Positions 17,495 to 26,414 are shown, counted from the stretch's first letter. The stretch: DNA of 64,000 nucleotides from Stappia sp. ES.058 (GCF_900105595.1 NZ_LT629784.1:1984001-2048000), one strand, 5' to 3'. The notes: generated from the letters alone by a model not told the origin. A program made the numbers and translations.

Positions 17495-19141
17495 TCAGTT
17501 CCAGTCGAGCCGGATGTCGTGAGAAAACCGAAGATCGCGCGGCAGGGTCGGCGCGGTCGCTTCATCGATATCCGCGTGCACATTGGCCGGCGGAGACACC
17601 GTCGCGTCGCGTCCGAACAGGAAGGTCTGTTCCGACACGATCACCCGATAGGCCTTGTTGAGTTTCAAAGCCCGCGCGACACTCGGCGTGATCAGTTCGT
17701 AGACGCTCTTGCCGCGCACGGCCTCGTCATCAACCTTGCCCTCCGGCGTGAACCAGCGCTCAAGCATCTCGGTGTTGGAACGGAACTCGTCGCCCCCGCC
17801 CGCGCGGCGCAGATAGGTCAGGATCTCGCCGTCGCTCCCGCCCCGGTTCGGCGCATCCTCAAGAGCGCGGTAATCGATATAGCCCCAGCCCTTCACGCCG
17901 CGCAGCTTGCGCGGGAACGCCCAGGTCTGGTCGATGTTCGCCCCCGTGGTCGCGTGACAGCCGCGACAAAAGAACTGTTCCTCGTTGGTTTGCGGACGCA
18001 ACGCCCCGCCCGCATCCTCGATGAAGGCGACCATCGTCCAGCCAAAGCCCGTATCCATACCCCGGTCGCCAAGGTCGATGTAGCGCGGCAGGTTTTCGTC
18101 CAGTTTTTCCTGGAGCTCGTTGCCGTAGCGCGAGCGAAGCTGTGCCAGGGTCAGCTTGCGCGTCTTGACCATGTAACGCAGTTCCTTCATCCGGGATGCG
18201 ACCGTGATCTCCTCTCGGTCGATCCCGACATAGCGCACCGAATGCAGAAACTCCGTCCCTTGCGGATAGGTCATCCGGGTCAGCGGCTCAGCGGTGGCGC
18301 CCCCCAGGTAATGCTCCCGGCGAAGGATGTCGCGCGCCGTTTCCAGCCGCCCGTCGCCATCGAGATCGACGCCGATGTCGCGCTCGTCCACCGGCGGCAG
18401 CGTCACGTTGTCGTAGTCCTGAAAGGCGATCTCCAGCAGCGCCAGGTTGGCGGTGTAGACGTCGCCAGAGGGTGTCCCGTCGGCAAGGGTGCGAAACGCC
18501 TCCGGCAGGCGGATCAGCACGTCGTCGGTCGAACCGTTGGTAGGCCAGAAGGTCGAGGGCTGCGGCTTGTAGTTGAAGGCCACCCAACCCGAGCCGTCGC
18601 GCGCATGACCATGAGCGTCAAACGCCGAACCGCCCGTGCCATAGCCGGCAAGGTCGGGGATGTAGCCGTCCCACCGCTTCGCCTCCAGCCGCTCGGCGAG
18701 GCCCGTGTAATTGTCCTCGCCCACATAGGCCAGGATCTCGTCGTCGGAGATCCGCGCAACGTCCTCGCTGCGATCGATGAAAAGATTGCGGTAATGGTTG
18801 GTCAGTCCGGCTTCGGAAAACTCGTAGGCCTGCTGCAGCGATCCGTCCTGCATGAAGTTCGGCCGGGTCGGGTCATCGTTGTTTTGATGGCAGACGTAGC
18901 AGGGATTGTAGCGCCCCTCGATGCGCGTGTAGCACTGCGGCGGCACCGGCGCCTCGCGGTTATAGATGCGTCCGGCATCGCTCATCTGTGTCGACGACGG
19001 GCGCGCCTCCATGATTGCCGCCGTATCGAGCGCAGAGAGATCCGCGGCCATGCCGGAAAGCGAAAACACGGGAAGCATGACCACCGACAGCGCCAGAATT
19101 GGCCCGGAACCCCATGCACCGAAAAGGCTGCGATTGATCAT
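17495..19141 (-). CDS. Exported di-haem c-type cytochrome
   Basis: 548-residue periplasmic protein with a Sec signal (cleavage near MAA-DLS, about residue 33). Two haem c attachment motifs are visible: CYVCH at residues 81-85 and CRGCH at 392-396. Most of the protein between and after them is of no family I can name. Two haems point to electron transfer or a peroxidase/dehydrogenase-like activity in the periplasm. It lies 106 bases downstream of the PhoX-like gene on the same strand, with a hairpin between, so the two are probably co-transcribed with reduced read-through. Function beyond redox is unknown. Confidence 0.8.
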   Translation of the reverse strand: MINRSLFGAWGSGPILALSVVMLPVFSLSGMAADLSALDTAAIMEARPSSTQMSDAGRIYNREAPVPPQCYTRIEGRYNPCYVCHQNNDDPTRPNFMQDGSLQQAYEFSEAGLTNHYRNLFIDRSEDVARISDDEILAYVGEDNYTGLAERLEAKRWDGYIPDLAGYGTGGSAFDAHGHARDGSGWVAFNYKPQPSTFWPTNGSTDDVLIRLPEAFRTLADGTPSGDVYTANLALLEIAFQDYDNVTLPPVDERDIGVDLDGDGRLETARDILRREHYLGGATAEPLTRMTYPQGTEFLHSVRYVGIDREEITVASRMKELRYMVKTRKLTLAQLRSRYGNELQEKLDENLPRYIDLGDRGMDTGFGWTMVAFIEDAGGALRPQTNEEQFFCRGCHATTGANIDQTWAFPRKLRGVKGWGYIDYRALEDAPNRGGSDGEILTYLRRAGGGDEFRSNTEMLERWFTPEGKVDDEAVRGKSVYELITPSVARALKLNKAYRVIVSEQTFLFGRDATVSPPANVHADIDEATAPTLPRDLRFSHDIRLDWN

Positions 19142-19198
19142 CAGTTAAAGTCCCTGCGGTTCTGCCGGCCGGAAACATCGGCCAGGCGAAAACGGATA

Positions 19199-19220
19199 AG
19201 GGGCGGATCGGCCCGCCCCT
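19199..19220 (-). terminator. Intercistronic hairpin between PhoX-like and cytochrome genes
   Basis: Stem AGGGGCGG / CCGCCCCT, 8 bp with a 6-base loop; on the minus strand it is followed after a few bases by CGTTTTC. Candidate attenuator or partial terminator. Confidence 0.45.
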
Positions 19221-19247
19221 CTCCAGTCGTCGTCGGCAAACCGCTCC

Positions 19248-20807
19248 TTAAGAGGAGGCGGCCTTCCACAGCCACATGGCGTTGTTTTCGTGGTTGCCGG
19301 TGTCTTCGCCGATCAGCACGTCACCGGAGTCCAGAACCAGGATGTTGTCCGGGTTGGAGATGTTACCGGTGTCGCAGGCATTGGCCTCGTCGTTCTTGTC
19401 GTATGGACCGCCGGCGACCACGGGCACCATCATGTGGGTGTTGTAATTCCCGTCGAGGCGCATCTGGTAGACGACGCCGCACGTGTTGGCCTCGACCTGG
19501 ATATCGCCCGCATCGTCCGACATGCCCTTCGCCACTTCCGACATGGCCATGTATATGAAGGGCACCGACCCGTTGGCGGCTGCCTCAAGGTTGATGTTCA
19601 CCCCTTCCATCTTGCGAAACTCCGCGGTCGCACCCTTTGCAGCCGCCGCCCGGCGGCTCTCCAGGAAGGCAACGCGATTGTCATCGGCCGCGCCGCGCGC
19701 CCAGGCCGCCACCTCCTCGTCGGAAATATAGGAGGTCTTGCCGGCCTGGTGATCATCCTGGGTGATGCCGTCATAGTCCGCGACCCAGCCGGCGATCTCG
19801 TCGTTGGTGCCATGGGCAAGCTCGATCCAGGAGATCTGGAACGCAGCCTCCGCCGCGCTCGTCCCTGGTTCGGCAAGCTGCGTCACCCGCGCGGCATAGA
19901 GCGTGCCGGAGCTAAGGTCGCCGGCCCGGTCGGCCACGAACTTGTAGAACACGACATCCGTGCCGTCGTCCGACAGATAGGCCGTGCGCTGGTCCGGCAT
20001 CACCACCGAGTTTTCATGGCTGAACCGGCCCATCGCCATGTGCTTGACCGGCGTGGCACGTCCGGACGGGTCCTTGATCTCGACAATGTAGCCGTAGTCG
20101 TAGGGATTGGCGTAGGCGCCCTTGTAGTTGGCCAGCGCCTCGACGTCGCCGATATACTTGTACTCGGGATTGTTCCAGTCGGCGGTGTCGTCGAAATAAA
20201 GCTCTTCCGAGGTCAGCGGCGTGCCCCAGGGCGAAACCGTGCCGAAGCAGTTGACCCAGGTTCCGCCAATGCCCGAGAAGTCGACCATCATCACGTCGGT
20301 CTCGTCGACCGTCCAAGTGCCGTCGTCGGCGCGGCTCATCTTGACGCGGGACATGCCGCCCGGGCGATCTTCCCAGTTGGTGAAGAGATAGCCCTCGTTC
20401 TCGCCTGTGGCGATGAAACCGTTGAAGTCCGGGTCGTTCGACGTCTTGATCACGCCGCCGGCGCCGGCAATCACGCCGAGCTTGCCGAAGTCGCCTTCCT
20501 GCACAAGCACCTGATAGGTGCCGAGCGAGGTCTTGACGACGGTCTGGTCGTCGCCCTCCGGCACGCCCGTCTCACCGGCCGAAAAGTCGGCATTGGCGAC
20601 CACGCCGACCGTTGCCTTGGAAAACACCGTCGGCAGATCGTCCGACGGGTGCTGGACGTTGAAGAAGAGATCCCCGCCCTGCAGGAACATGCCGGTGATC
20701 TCGCCGCCGAGCGGCACGGTGGCGACGCGAGTGAGATCGGCGGCCATCGCGGCGGCGGAAAGGCAGGTCGAAATGGCAAGCGATGTTGCGAACGTTTTCA
20801 GTTTCAT
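19248..20807 (-). CDS. PhoX-like (DUF839) periplasmic protein
   Basis: 519 residues with a Sec signal peptide (cleavage after AMA, about residue 22). Family motifs of the PhoX/DUF839 beta-propeller are visible: WVNCFGTVSPWGTPLTSEE, GRFSHENSVV, NPDNILVLDSGDVLIGED and GNHENNAMW. Characterised PhoX enzymes are calcium- and iron-dependent phosphatases exported by Tat; this protein lacks a twin-arginine signal and is somewhat short, so phosphatase activity is not assured. Upstream partner of the di-haem cytochrome gene. Confidence 0.85.
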   Translation of the reverse strand: MKLKTFATSLAISTCLSAAAMAADLTRVATVPLGGEITGMFLQGGDLFFNVQHPSDDLPTVFSKATVGVVANADFSAGETGVPEGDDQTVVKTSLGTYQVLVQEGDFGKLGVIAGAGGVIKTSNDPDFNGFIATGENEGYLFTNWEDRPGGMSRVKMSRADDGTWTVDETDVMMVDFSGIGGTWVNCFGTVSPWGTPLTSEELYFDDTADWNNPEYKYIGDVEALANYKGAYANPYDYGYIVEIKDPSGRATPVKHMAMGRFSHENSVVMPDQRTAYLSDDGTDVVFYKFVADRAGDLSSGTLYAARVTQLAEPGTSAAEAAFQISWIELAHGTNDEIAGWVADYDGITQDDHQAGKTSYISDEEVAAWARGAADDNRVAFLESRRAAAAKGATAEFRKMEGVNINLEAAANGSVPFIYMAMSEVAKGMSDDAGDIQVEANTCGVVYQMRLDGNYNTHMMVPVVAGGPYDKNDEANACDTGNISNPDNILVLDSGDVLIGEDTGNHENNAMWLWKAASS

Positions 20808-20918
20808 GGCGAAATGTCCCGGTCCGGAGGTCGCTCAAAATGTCCAATGGGCCGATCCTATCGTCCGCTTGCGACACTTTGATGATCCTTGAACGTCCGG
20901 ACAGGACGACGGGGTCGC

Positions 20919-21509
20919 TCAAACCTGCGTGAAGATCGCCAGCCCCACGACGCCAAGCATGGCCAGCGCCATGGCGATGTTGATGATCCGTGTCGTGCGC
21001 TTTGGCAGGTCCATGCGTCGCAGCGTCACCCCCGCCCACAGCCAGCCGATATGGATCGGGATCCAGATCGCGTTCATGATCAGAAACTTGATTGCGATTT
21101 CCGCGACCGGTGCCGTGCTCAAAAAGGCAAAGCCCGAAAAAAGCGCCGTATTGACCGCATAGGCCTTGGGGTTGATCGGCTGCAGCGCAAGGCCGTTCCA
21201 GAACCCCGGTGCGCGTTCCGGATGGATGAAGGCAAGCCTGCTGCCTGCGAAGGCGATCTTCGCCGCGAGATAGACGAGATAAAGCACCGATCCCCAAAGA
21301 AGGATGACGCGCAGCCACGGCACCGAAAACGCGGCCGCGGCAAGTCCGGAGACGACCAGCCCCGCCACCAGATTGTTGCCCGCCCAAAGCCCGCCGACAT
21401 AGGCGAGACCGGCGCGTGATCCGAAGGCCGAACCGACGCCGGCGGTGGAGAGAACCCCCGGACCCGGCGTGACAATCAGCAGGAGCACTGCAATTGCGAA
21501 TTCAAGCAT
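20919..21509 (-). CDS. LysE/RhtB-type amino-acid exporter
   Basis: 196 residues from the ATG at 21509. The first helix contains the family motif VTPGPGVLST, followed by about five more hydrophobic helices; the short loop ALQPINPKA is typical of LysE/RhtB exporters. Such inner-membrane proteins export amino acids or similar small molecules by proton exchange. It overlaps the stop of the upstream tautomerase-fusion gene by eight bases, so translation is probably coupled and the two may share a substrate or product. Confidence 0.88.
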   Translation of the reverse strand: MLEFAIAVLLLIVTPGPGVLSTAGVGSAFGSRAGLAYVGGLWAGNNLVAGLVVSGLAAAAFSVPWLRVILLWGSVLYLVYLAAKIAFAGSRLAFIHPERAPGFWNGLALQPINPKAYAVNTALFSGFAFLSTAPVAEIAIKFLIMNAIWIPIHIGWLWAGVTLRRMDLPKRTTRIINIAMALAMLGVVGLAIFTQV

Positions 21510-22080
21510 CGGCCGAACGCCCTTCCTGTTTCCGCTCGCCCAGATCGTTCCAGACGCTCTGGCGGGCGATCCGCCCGTCGACGACCTCGAAGCGGTCGAT
21601 GAACCGCACGCCCTCGAACCGCGTTCCGTCAAGCCATTCGCCGGCAAGCGTTCCATGGCAGAAGACCACGCTTCGCCCGTCGGAAAAAGCCGTGTCGAAC
21701 CCGGCGAACGTCTTGGCGACGCGCCGGTAGCGCGTCTGCCCCCAGGCGATCATCTCCGACAGCGCCTCGAACCGCCTGCCGCCTGGAAACATCATCTCGA
21801 AGCCATCGGCGAGATGGGCCTGCGCCCGCTCCAGGTCGCGGACCTCCATCGCGGCGAGAAACCCGCGCACGACGCCGACCGGATCGGGCGTTGGCGCGCC
21901 CGGCGTGCGGCTCCGGCCGCCACGCATGTAGTTTTCGGGCTTCACCTCCTCGATGGCGACGGTCACCCCCTCCGCCGGAGCCGCGATGGTGCCGCGCACC
22001 GCATCGCTCAGCCGCCGCGCAAGCGTCTGGCGAACCTCCTCCGCATAGCCCTCGATCATCGTCACCCGCACGATCGGCAT
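21502..22080 (-). CDS. 4-oxalocrotonate tautomerase-like / NTF2-like fusion
   Basis: 192 residues. The ATG at 22080 is preferred because it puts proline directly after Met (MPIVRVTMIEGY), the catalytic Pro1 of the tautomerase superfamily, with a G-rich ribosome site upstream. Residues 1-60 form the tautomerase-like unit. From about residue 68 an NTF2/SnoaL-like domain follows (VVRGFLAAMEVRDLERAQAHLADGF, then VFCHGTLAGEWLDGTRFEGVRFIDRFEVVDGRI). The fusion suggests isomerisation of a small keto acid or enol coupled to a second small-molecule pocket. Substrate unknown. Confidence 0.8.
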   Translation of the reverse strand: MPIVRVTMIEGYAEEVRQTLARRLSDAVRGTIAAPAEGVTVAIEEVKPENYMRGGRSRTPGAPTPDPVGVVRGFLAAMEVRDLERAQAHLADGFEMMFPGGRRFEALSEMIAWGQTRYRRVAKTFAGFDTAFSDGRSVVFCHGTLAGEWLDGTRFEGVRFIDRFEVVDGRIARQSVWNDLGERKQEGRSADA

Positions 22081-22137
22081 AGTCCGATCCCCCATTCTTT
22101 CCGCTGAAATTGATGCGACCCGCCAGTGTGTGAACTT

Positions 22138-22154
22138 GAAATTCGTCGAATTTC
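22138..22154. promoter_or_regulatory. Palindrome GAAATTC-GTC-GAATTTC
   Basis: Perfect 7-bp arms around a 3-base centre, 58 bases upstream of the tautomerase-fusion start, in the gap divergent to the GntR gene. Candidate operator. Confidence 0.45.
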
Positions 22155-22192
22155 TGCGGCAATCTCCGGTGCAAATCTCAAAATCTAATGAC

Positions 22193-22206
22193 CGATAAAA
22201 TTATCG
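22193..22206. promoter_or_regulatory. Palindrome CGATAA-AA-TTATCG
   Basis: Perfect 6-bp arms, between the divergent tautomerase-fusion and GntR genes. Candidate operator or part of a bidirectional promoter. Confidence 0.4.
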
Positions 22207-22251
22207 TAAAAACAATGTCTTGCAGCCATTTTTCAACCACCCGAAAGCCGA

Positions 22252-22287
22252 TTGACATTATGATATAATGACATAACATTAATCATA
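22252..22287 (+). promoter_or_regulatory. GntR gene promoter with embedded inverted repeat
   Basis: TTGACA at 22252-22257 and a -10-like TAACAT at 22274-22279 are spaced by 16 bases. Overlapping them is an imperfect inverted repeat: TATGATATAATG (22259-22270) against CATTAATCATA (22277-22287), one-base bulge, six-base centre. GntR regulators bind such dyads, so autorepression is likely (inference). Confidence 0.55.
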
Positions 22288-22310
22288 TCGAACGGAAAGA
22301 GAGCCTGCCT

Positions 22311-23150
22311 GTGAGCACTCCGCCGATCCCGGTCAAGCCCAGCGCAACGGGCACAGACACCGCCTCCCCGGCGCGCGGATCCGGCATTCTCGACCCAAAC
22401 GGTCCCGTCCCGCTCTACCACCAGATTTTTCTGCTTCTGCGCAATCGGATCTACGGTGGCAATCTGTCGGCCGGCGAGCGCGTTCCGAGCGAACAGGACC
22501 TCACCACGGAATTCGGCGTCTCGCGCATCACCGCCAAGCGCGCGCTGAACGAGCTGGCCGACGCCGGCCTCGTCATCCGCGAGCGCGGCCGCGGCACGCG
22601 TGTCGTCAACCGCCCCCCGGCACCCGCCGTCACCTCGTCCATCGAGGGCTGGCTGGAAAACATTTCCTTGATGGGACAGTCGACGACCGCGGAAGTCCTG
22701 TCCTTCTCCTATACCCAGGCAGGCGAGGAGATCGCCCATGCGCTGGATGTTGATCCGGGCACCGAGGTGCAGCGCGCGGTGCGCGTGCGCCGCCTCGAGG
22801 GCGAGCCGATGTCCTATCTGGTGACCTATGTGCCCGCCGACATCGGCCGGCACTACGGCAGCGACGACCTCAACGTGCAACCGCTGCTGCATCTGCTGGA
22901 GCGTGCCGGCGTCGATGTCGCCTCCGCCCGCCAGACGATTTCCGCGACCGTCGCCGAGACGGACGTTGCCGCCGTGCTGGCGATCCCGGCCGGGTCGCCG
23001 CTGATCGAGGTGCGCCGCGTCGTCAGCGACCGATCCGAACGCCCCGTCGAATACATCCGCGTCCTCTATCGACCGGATCTCTATCGTTTCGAAATGTCCA
23101 TGCGCCGGGTGCGCGCCGAAAGCGGCCCGCGCTGGACGACGACAAGCTAG
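22311..23150 (+). CDS. GntR-family (HutC/UTRA type) transcriptional regulator
   Basis: 279 residues, GTG start preceded by GGAAAGAGAG. Winged helix-turn-helix at about residues 30-100 (PLYHQIFLLLRNRIYGG, VPSEQDLTTEFGVSRITAKRA, RGRGTRV) and a C-terminal UTRA ligand-binding domain of about 150 residues (VRVRRLEGEPMSYLVTYVP, RPVEYIRVLYRPD). UTRA proteins sense small metabolites such as histidine intermediates or amino sugars. It directly precedes the HAAT transporter and hydantoinase operon and is divergent from the tautomerase-LysE operon, so it may control either or both. Confidence 0.9.
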   Translation: MSTPPIPVKPSATGTDTASPARGSGILDPNGPVPLYHQIFLLLRNRIYGGNLSAGERVPSEQDLTTEFGVSRITAKRALNELADAGLVIRERGRGTRVVNRPPAPAVTSSIEGWLENISLMGQSTTAEVLSFSYTQAGEEIAHALDVDPGTEVQRAVRVRRLEGEPMSYLVTYVPADIGRHYGSDDLNVQPLLHLLERAGVDVASARQTISATVAETDVAAVLAIPAGSPLIEVRRVVSDRSERPVEYIRVLYRPDLYRFEMSMRRVRAESGPRWTTTS

Positions 23151-23171
23151 CCGCCGGTCCCGGCCGGCGGC
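23150..23171 (+). terminator. Hairpin after GntR gene
   Basis: GCCGCCGG / CCGGCGGC, 8-bp stem with a 6-base loop, beginning at the GntR stop codon and followed by GGATAAAAG. No T-run; possible weak terminator separating the regulator from the transporter operon. Confidence 0.45.
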
Positions 23172-23242
23172 GGATAAAAGCGTGAGTGGGACCCCGGGAC
23201 AGCCAACCGGTCGCAAGCGCGACCGTCAGTGGGAGGTTTGAG

Positions 23243-24478
23243 ATGACTGACAAGACGTTGAAGGGCGGCCTGCGCCGTCGTGAATTCCTTGCAACCGGCG
23301 CCGCGGCGGCGCTCGGCCTTGGCGTGACGGGCTTTCCGGCCGTGCTGCGCGCCCAGACCGCTCCCGTGAAGATCGGACTGATCCATCCGGTCTCCGGCTT
23401 CATCGCCTTTTCCGGCAACCAGTGCCGCGAGGGCGCGATGATGGCGATCGCCGACATCAACGCCGCCGGCGGCATCAAGTCGATCGGCGGAGCCAAGGTC
23501 GAGGCGGTGCTCGCCGACAGCCAGGGCAAGCCGGAGATCGGCGCATCCGAAGTGACCAAGATGGCGGAAGCCGGCATCGACGGCATTGTCGCAGGCTATG
23601 CCTCGTCGATTTCGCTCGCCACCTCTCAGGAAGCCGCCAAGACCAACACCCCGCATGTCGTCGACGTCGGCGTGTCCGACCAGATCGTTCAGCGCGGGCT
23701 CGCCAACACATTCCGCTTCGGCCCCGGCTACGGCAAGATCGCAGAGTTCGCCGTCGACAATCTCGACACGATCAACAAGGCCGCCGGATCTCCGGCGAAG
23801 ACGGCGATGATCATCCACGAGGAGTCTCTGTTCGGCACAGGCACTGCCGGCCTGCTCTCCAAGCGGCTGCCGGAAAAGGGCATCGAGGTGATCGATGTCA
23901 TCAAGCACGCCAACCCGACGCGCGACTTCACCAACATCGTGCTGCAGATCAAGTCGCAGAAACCGGACCTGATCATCCCCGCCAACTACTACAATGAATA
24001 CGTGCTTTTGGCCCGCACCATGCGCCAGCAGCGCATCGAGGCGAAGGGCATCTATTCCGTGCTCGGCGGTGCCGCATCGAACTACAAGTTCGTCAACGAG
24101 TTCCCGGAAGCAGCCGACCTCATCATGGACTGCAATCACTGGTTCAATCCGAAGTCGGACGTGGCGCTTCAGCGCAAGGCGGCGGCCGAAGCCAAGGGCC
24201 TGATCTACACCTACGAGGTGTTTCTCGCCTACAACGCCGTGCTCGGGCTGGTCGATGCCATCGAGCGCGCCGGTTCCACCGACAAGGATGCGGTGAACGC
24301 AGCCCTTGCGGCCTCGGAAATGGACATGTCCTACATGCCCTATGGCGCGACGAAGATGGTCGACGGCCAGAACGAAGGCGCACAGCCGGTCAACACCCAG
24401 GTGCAGAACGGCGACATCGAGGTGATCTTCCCGGCCGAGTTCGCCTCCGCCGAAACCGTCTTCCCGATGGGCGGCTGA
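23243..24478 (+). CDS. ABC transporter substrate-binding protein, HAAT (LivK) type
   Basis: 411 residues; ATG at 23243 with GGGAGG upstream. The N-terminus has a twin-arginine signal (RRREFLATGAAAALGLG), so it is probably Tat-exported, unusual for this family. The mature part begins VKIGLIHPVSGFIAFSG, typical of type I periplasmic binding proteins for branched-chain amino acids, amides or aromatic acids. It starts a transporter set with two permeases and two ATPases directly downstream. The hydantoinase genes in the same run suggest an amide or hydantoin-type ligand rather than leucine. Confidence 0.9.
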   Translation: MTDKTLKGGLRRREFLATGAAAALGLGVTGFPAVLRAQTAPVKIGLIHPVSGFIAFSGNQCREGAMMAIADINAAGGIKSIGGAKVEAVLADSQGKPEIGASEVTKMAEAGIDGIVAGYASSISLATSQEAAKTNTPHVVDVGVSDQIVQRGLANTFRFGPGYGKIAEFAVDNLDTINKAAGSPAKTAMIIHEESLFGTGTAGLLSKRLPEKGIEVIDVIKHANPTRDFTNIVLQIKSQKPDLIIPANYYNEYVLLARTMRQQRIEAKGIYSVLGGAASNYKFVNEFPEAADLIMDCNHWFNPKSDVALQRKAAAEAKGLIYTYEVFLAYNAVLGLVDAIERAGSTDKDAVNAALAASEMDMSYMPYGATKMVDGQNEGAQPVNTQVQNGDIEVIFPAEFASAETVFPMGG

Positions 24479-24498
24479 CCGCCGGTCGCGTGACCGAA

Positions 24499-24526
24499 GC
24501 GGGCGGGGCCTGACGCTCCCGCCCGC
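24499..24526 (+). promoter_or_regulatory. Hairpin after binding-protein gene
   Basis: GCGGGCGGG / CCCGCCCGC, perfect 9-bp stem with a 10-base loop, between the binding-protein gene and the first permease. Likely stabilises the upstream message or attenuates read-through, giving more binding protein than permease. Confidence 0.5.
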
Positions 24527-24557
24527 CCCTCTCATCCGACAAGCCTTGCGAGTGACC

Positions 24558-25430
24558 ATGCCCGACATGGCGATCATCGTGCCGTCCGTGCTGAACGGGC
24601 TGACGACAGGCGCGCTCTATGCGCTCGTCGCGCTCGGCCTGACGCTGATCTACGGCGTGCTGCATATCATCAACTTCGCCCATGGGGCGTTGCTGATGCT
24701 AGGCCTCTACGCGGTCTATTATCTCAACGTCCAGTTCGGCATCGACCCCTACGTGGCGCTCCTGATCGTGCCGCCGGGCATGTTCGCGCTCGGCTATGCG
24801 CTGCAGCGCGGCATCATCGGGCGCGCCAGTCACGGGCGCGATGAAAACATCCTGCTGGTCACGCTGGGTCTGGCGATCGTGATCGAGAACCTCTCGCTGT
24901 TCCTGTTCAAGTCCGACACGCGCATCGTCGATGTGCCCTATGGCTTCCAGGTCGTCGAGATCTTCGGCGCATTCCTGCCGCTGCCCAAAGTGGTCGCCTT
25001 CGCCGGCGCGCTGATCACCGCAGCCCTTCTGTGGCTGATCATGAGCAAAACCGACCTCGGCCGCGCGATCCGCGCGCTCGCCAAGGAGCGCAAGGGCGCG
25101 CAGCTGGTCGGCATCGACGTGGAGCATGTCTTCGCCATGAGCTTCGGGCTCGGCATCGCCTGTCTCGGCGTCGCCGCCTGCCTGCTCCTGCCGAGCTACT
25201 ACGTGAACCCGCAGGTCGGTCACGGCTTCGTGCTGATCGCCTTCACCATCGTCGTGCTCGGCGGCATGGGTTCTTTCGTCGGCGCGCTGCTCGGCGGGCT
25301 GATCATCGGCGTGGTGGAAGCGCTCGGCGGGCTGTTCTTCGGCGAAAGCCTCGGCCAGCTCGGCATCTTCCTGATCTTCATCCTCGTCCTCGTCTTCCGG
25401 CCGACGGGCCTGCTTGGACACAAGGTCTGA
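24558..25430 (+). CDS. Branched-chain-type ABC permease (LivH-like)
   Basis: 290 residues with about eight membrane helices. The N-terminus (VLNGLTTGALYALVALGLTLIYGVLHIINFAHGALLM broken across helices 1-2) is the LivH hallmark. ATG at 24558 is used; an in-frame TTG at 24546 is less likely. Inner-membrane half of the channel with the next gene. Confidence 0.9.
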   Translation: MPDMAIIVPSVLNGLTTGALYALVALGLTLIYGVLHIINFAHGALLMLGLYAVYYLNVQFGIDPYVALLIVPPGMFALGYALQRGIIGRASHGRDENILLVTLGLAIVIENLSLFLFKSDTRIVDVPYGFQVVEIFGAFLPLPKVVAFAGALITAALLWLIMSKTDLGRAIRALAKERKGAQLVGIDVEHVFAMSFGLGIACLGVAACLLLPSYYVNPQVGHGFVLIAFTIVVLGGMGSFVGALLGGLIIGVVEALGGLFFGESLGQLGIFLIFILVLVFRPTGLLGHKV

Positions 25431-25433
25431 CCC

Positions 25434-26414
25434 ATGCGCCAGCTCGCCCTCCTCGGCCTCGTCTTCGCCGCCTTGTTCACGCTTCCCTTCTTCGTGGAAT
25501 CTGAATCCTGGCGCACCACCATCATCATGACGCTCTATGCCGCCCTTCTGGGTCAGGCGTGGAACATCCTGGGCGGCTACGGCGGCCAGTTTTCCTTCGG
25601 TCACGCCGCCTTCTTCGGAACCGGTGCCTATACGGTCGCGGTGCTTCAGGTGCAACTCGGCCTCAATCCGTGGCTCGGCCTGATCGCAGGCGGGGCCCTT
25701 GCGGTCGGCGTTGCCGCCTTCATTGGCTTCACCACGTTTCGCTACGGCCTGCGCGGGTCTTACTTTGCGCTGGTGACGCTCGCCTTCGCCGAGGTCTTGC
25801 GCATTCTCTCCAACACCGTGCCCTTTACGGGTGCCGGCGTCGGCATCCTGATCCCGCTCGACCCCGGCGCAGCCAGTCTGCAGTTCACCTCCAAGGCCGG
25901 CTTCTACTGGCTGTTGTGGGCGATCACGCTCGGTGCCTTCCTGACGGCCTGGTGGATCGGCCATTCGCGCTTCGGCGCAAGGCTGATGGCGGTGCGCGAC
26001 AACGAAGACGCGGCGCGTGCGCTTGGCGTCGACCCGTTCCAGGTGAAGATGCGCGCCATCATGCTGTCGGGCCTCTTCTCCGGTCTCGCCGGTGTGTTCT
26101 ACGCCCAGTTCTTTCTCTATCTCGACCCCGGCATCGCCTATGGCCCGGCCGTTTCGGTGGAAAGCCTGCTGGTTCCCATCATCGGCGGCATGGGCACGCT
26201 GTTCGGTCCGCTGCTTGGCGCGGTTGCCCTGCATACGGTCTCCGAGGTCACCCGCGAGGTGATCGGCGACCTGCCGGGCATCAGCCTCGTCATCTACGGC
26301 ACGATCCTGGTGATCATGGTGCTTTTCGCACCGCGCGGTCTTTCGGGGCTCTTGTCGCGCCTTGAAGCCTTCGGCAAGCGCAAGCAATCCGGAGAGGCCG
26401 ACCGCCATGCATGA
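25434..26414 (+). CDS. Branched-chain-type ABC permease (LivM-like)
   Basis: 326 residues, starting three bases after the preceding stop. Family signatures include GQFSFGHAAFFGTGAY and the cytoplasmic coupling region RFGARLMAVRDNEDAARALGVD, where the EAA-like loop contacts the ATPase. About ten membrane helices. Second permease of the HAAT transporter. Confidence 0.9.
   Translation: MRQLALLGLVFAALFTLPFFVESESWRTTIIMTLYAALLGQAWNILGGYGGQFSFGHAAFFGTGAYTVAVLQVQLGLNPWLGLIAGGALAVGVAAFIGFTTFRYGLRGSYFALVTLAFAEVLRILSNTVPFTGAGVGILIPLDPGAASLQFTSKAGFYWLLWAITLGAFLTAWWIGHSRFGARLMAVRDNEDAARALGVDPFQVKMRAIMLSGLFSGLAGVFYAQFFLYLDPGIAYGPAVSVESLLVPIIGGMGTLFGPLLGAVALHTVSEVTREVIGDLPGISLVIYGTILVIMVLFAPRGLSGLLSRLEAFGKRKQSGEADRHA

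Noticed and set aside
17405..19558. 717-codon plus-strand open frame over the cytochrome gene
   Set aside because: Spans two real genes on the other strand; no motif; the minus-strand frame has a signal peptide and two haem motifs.
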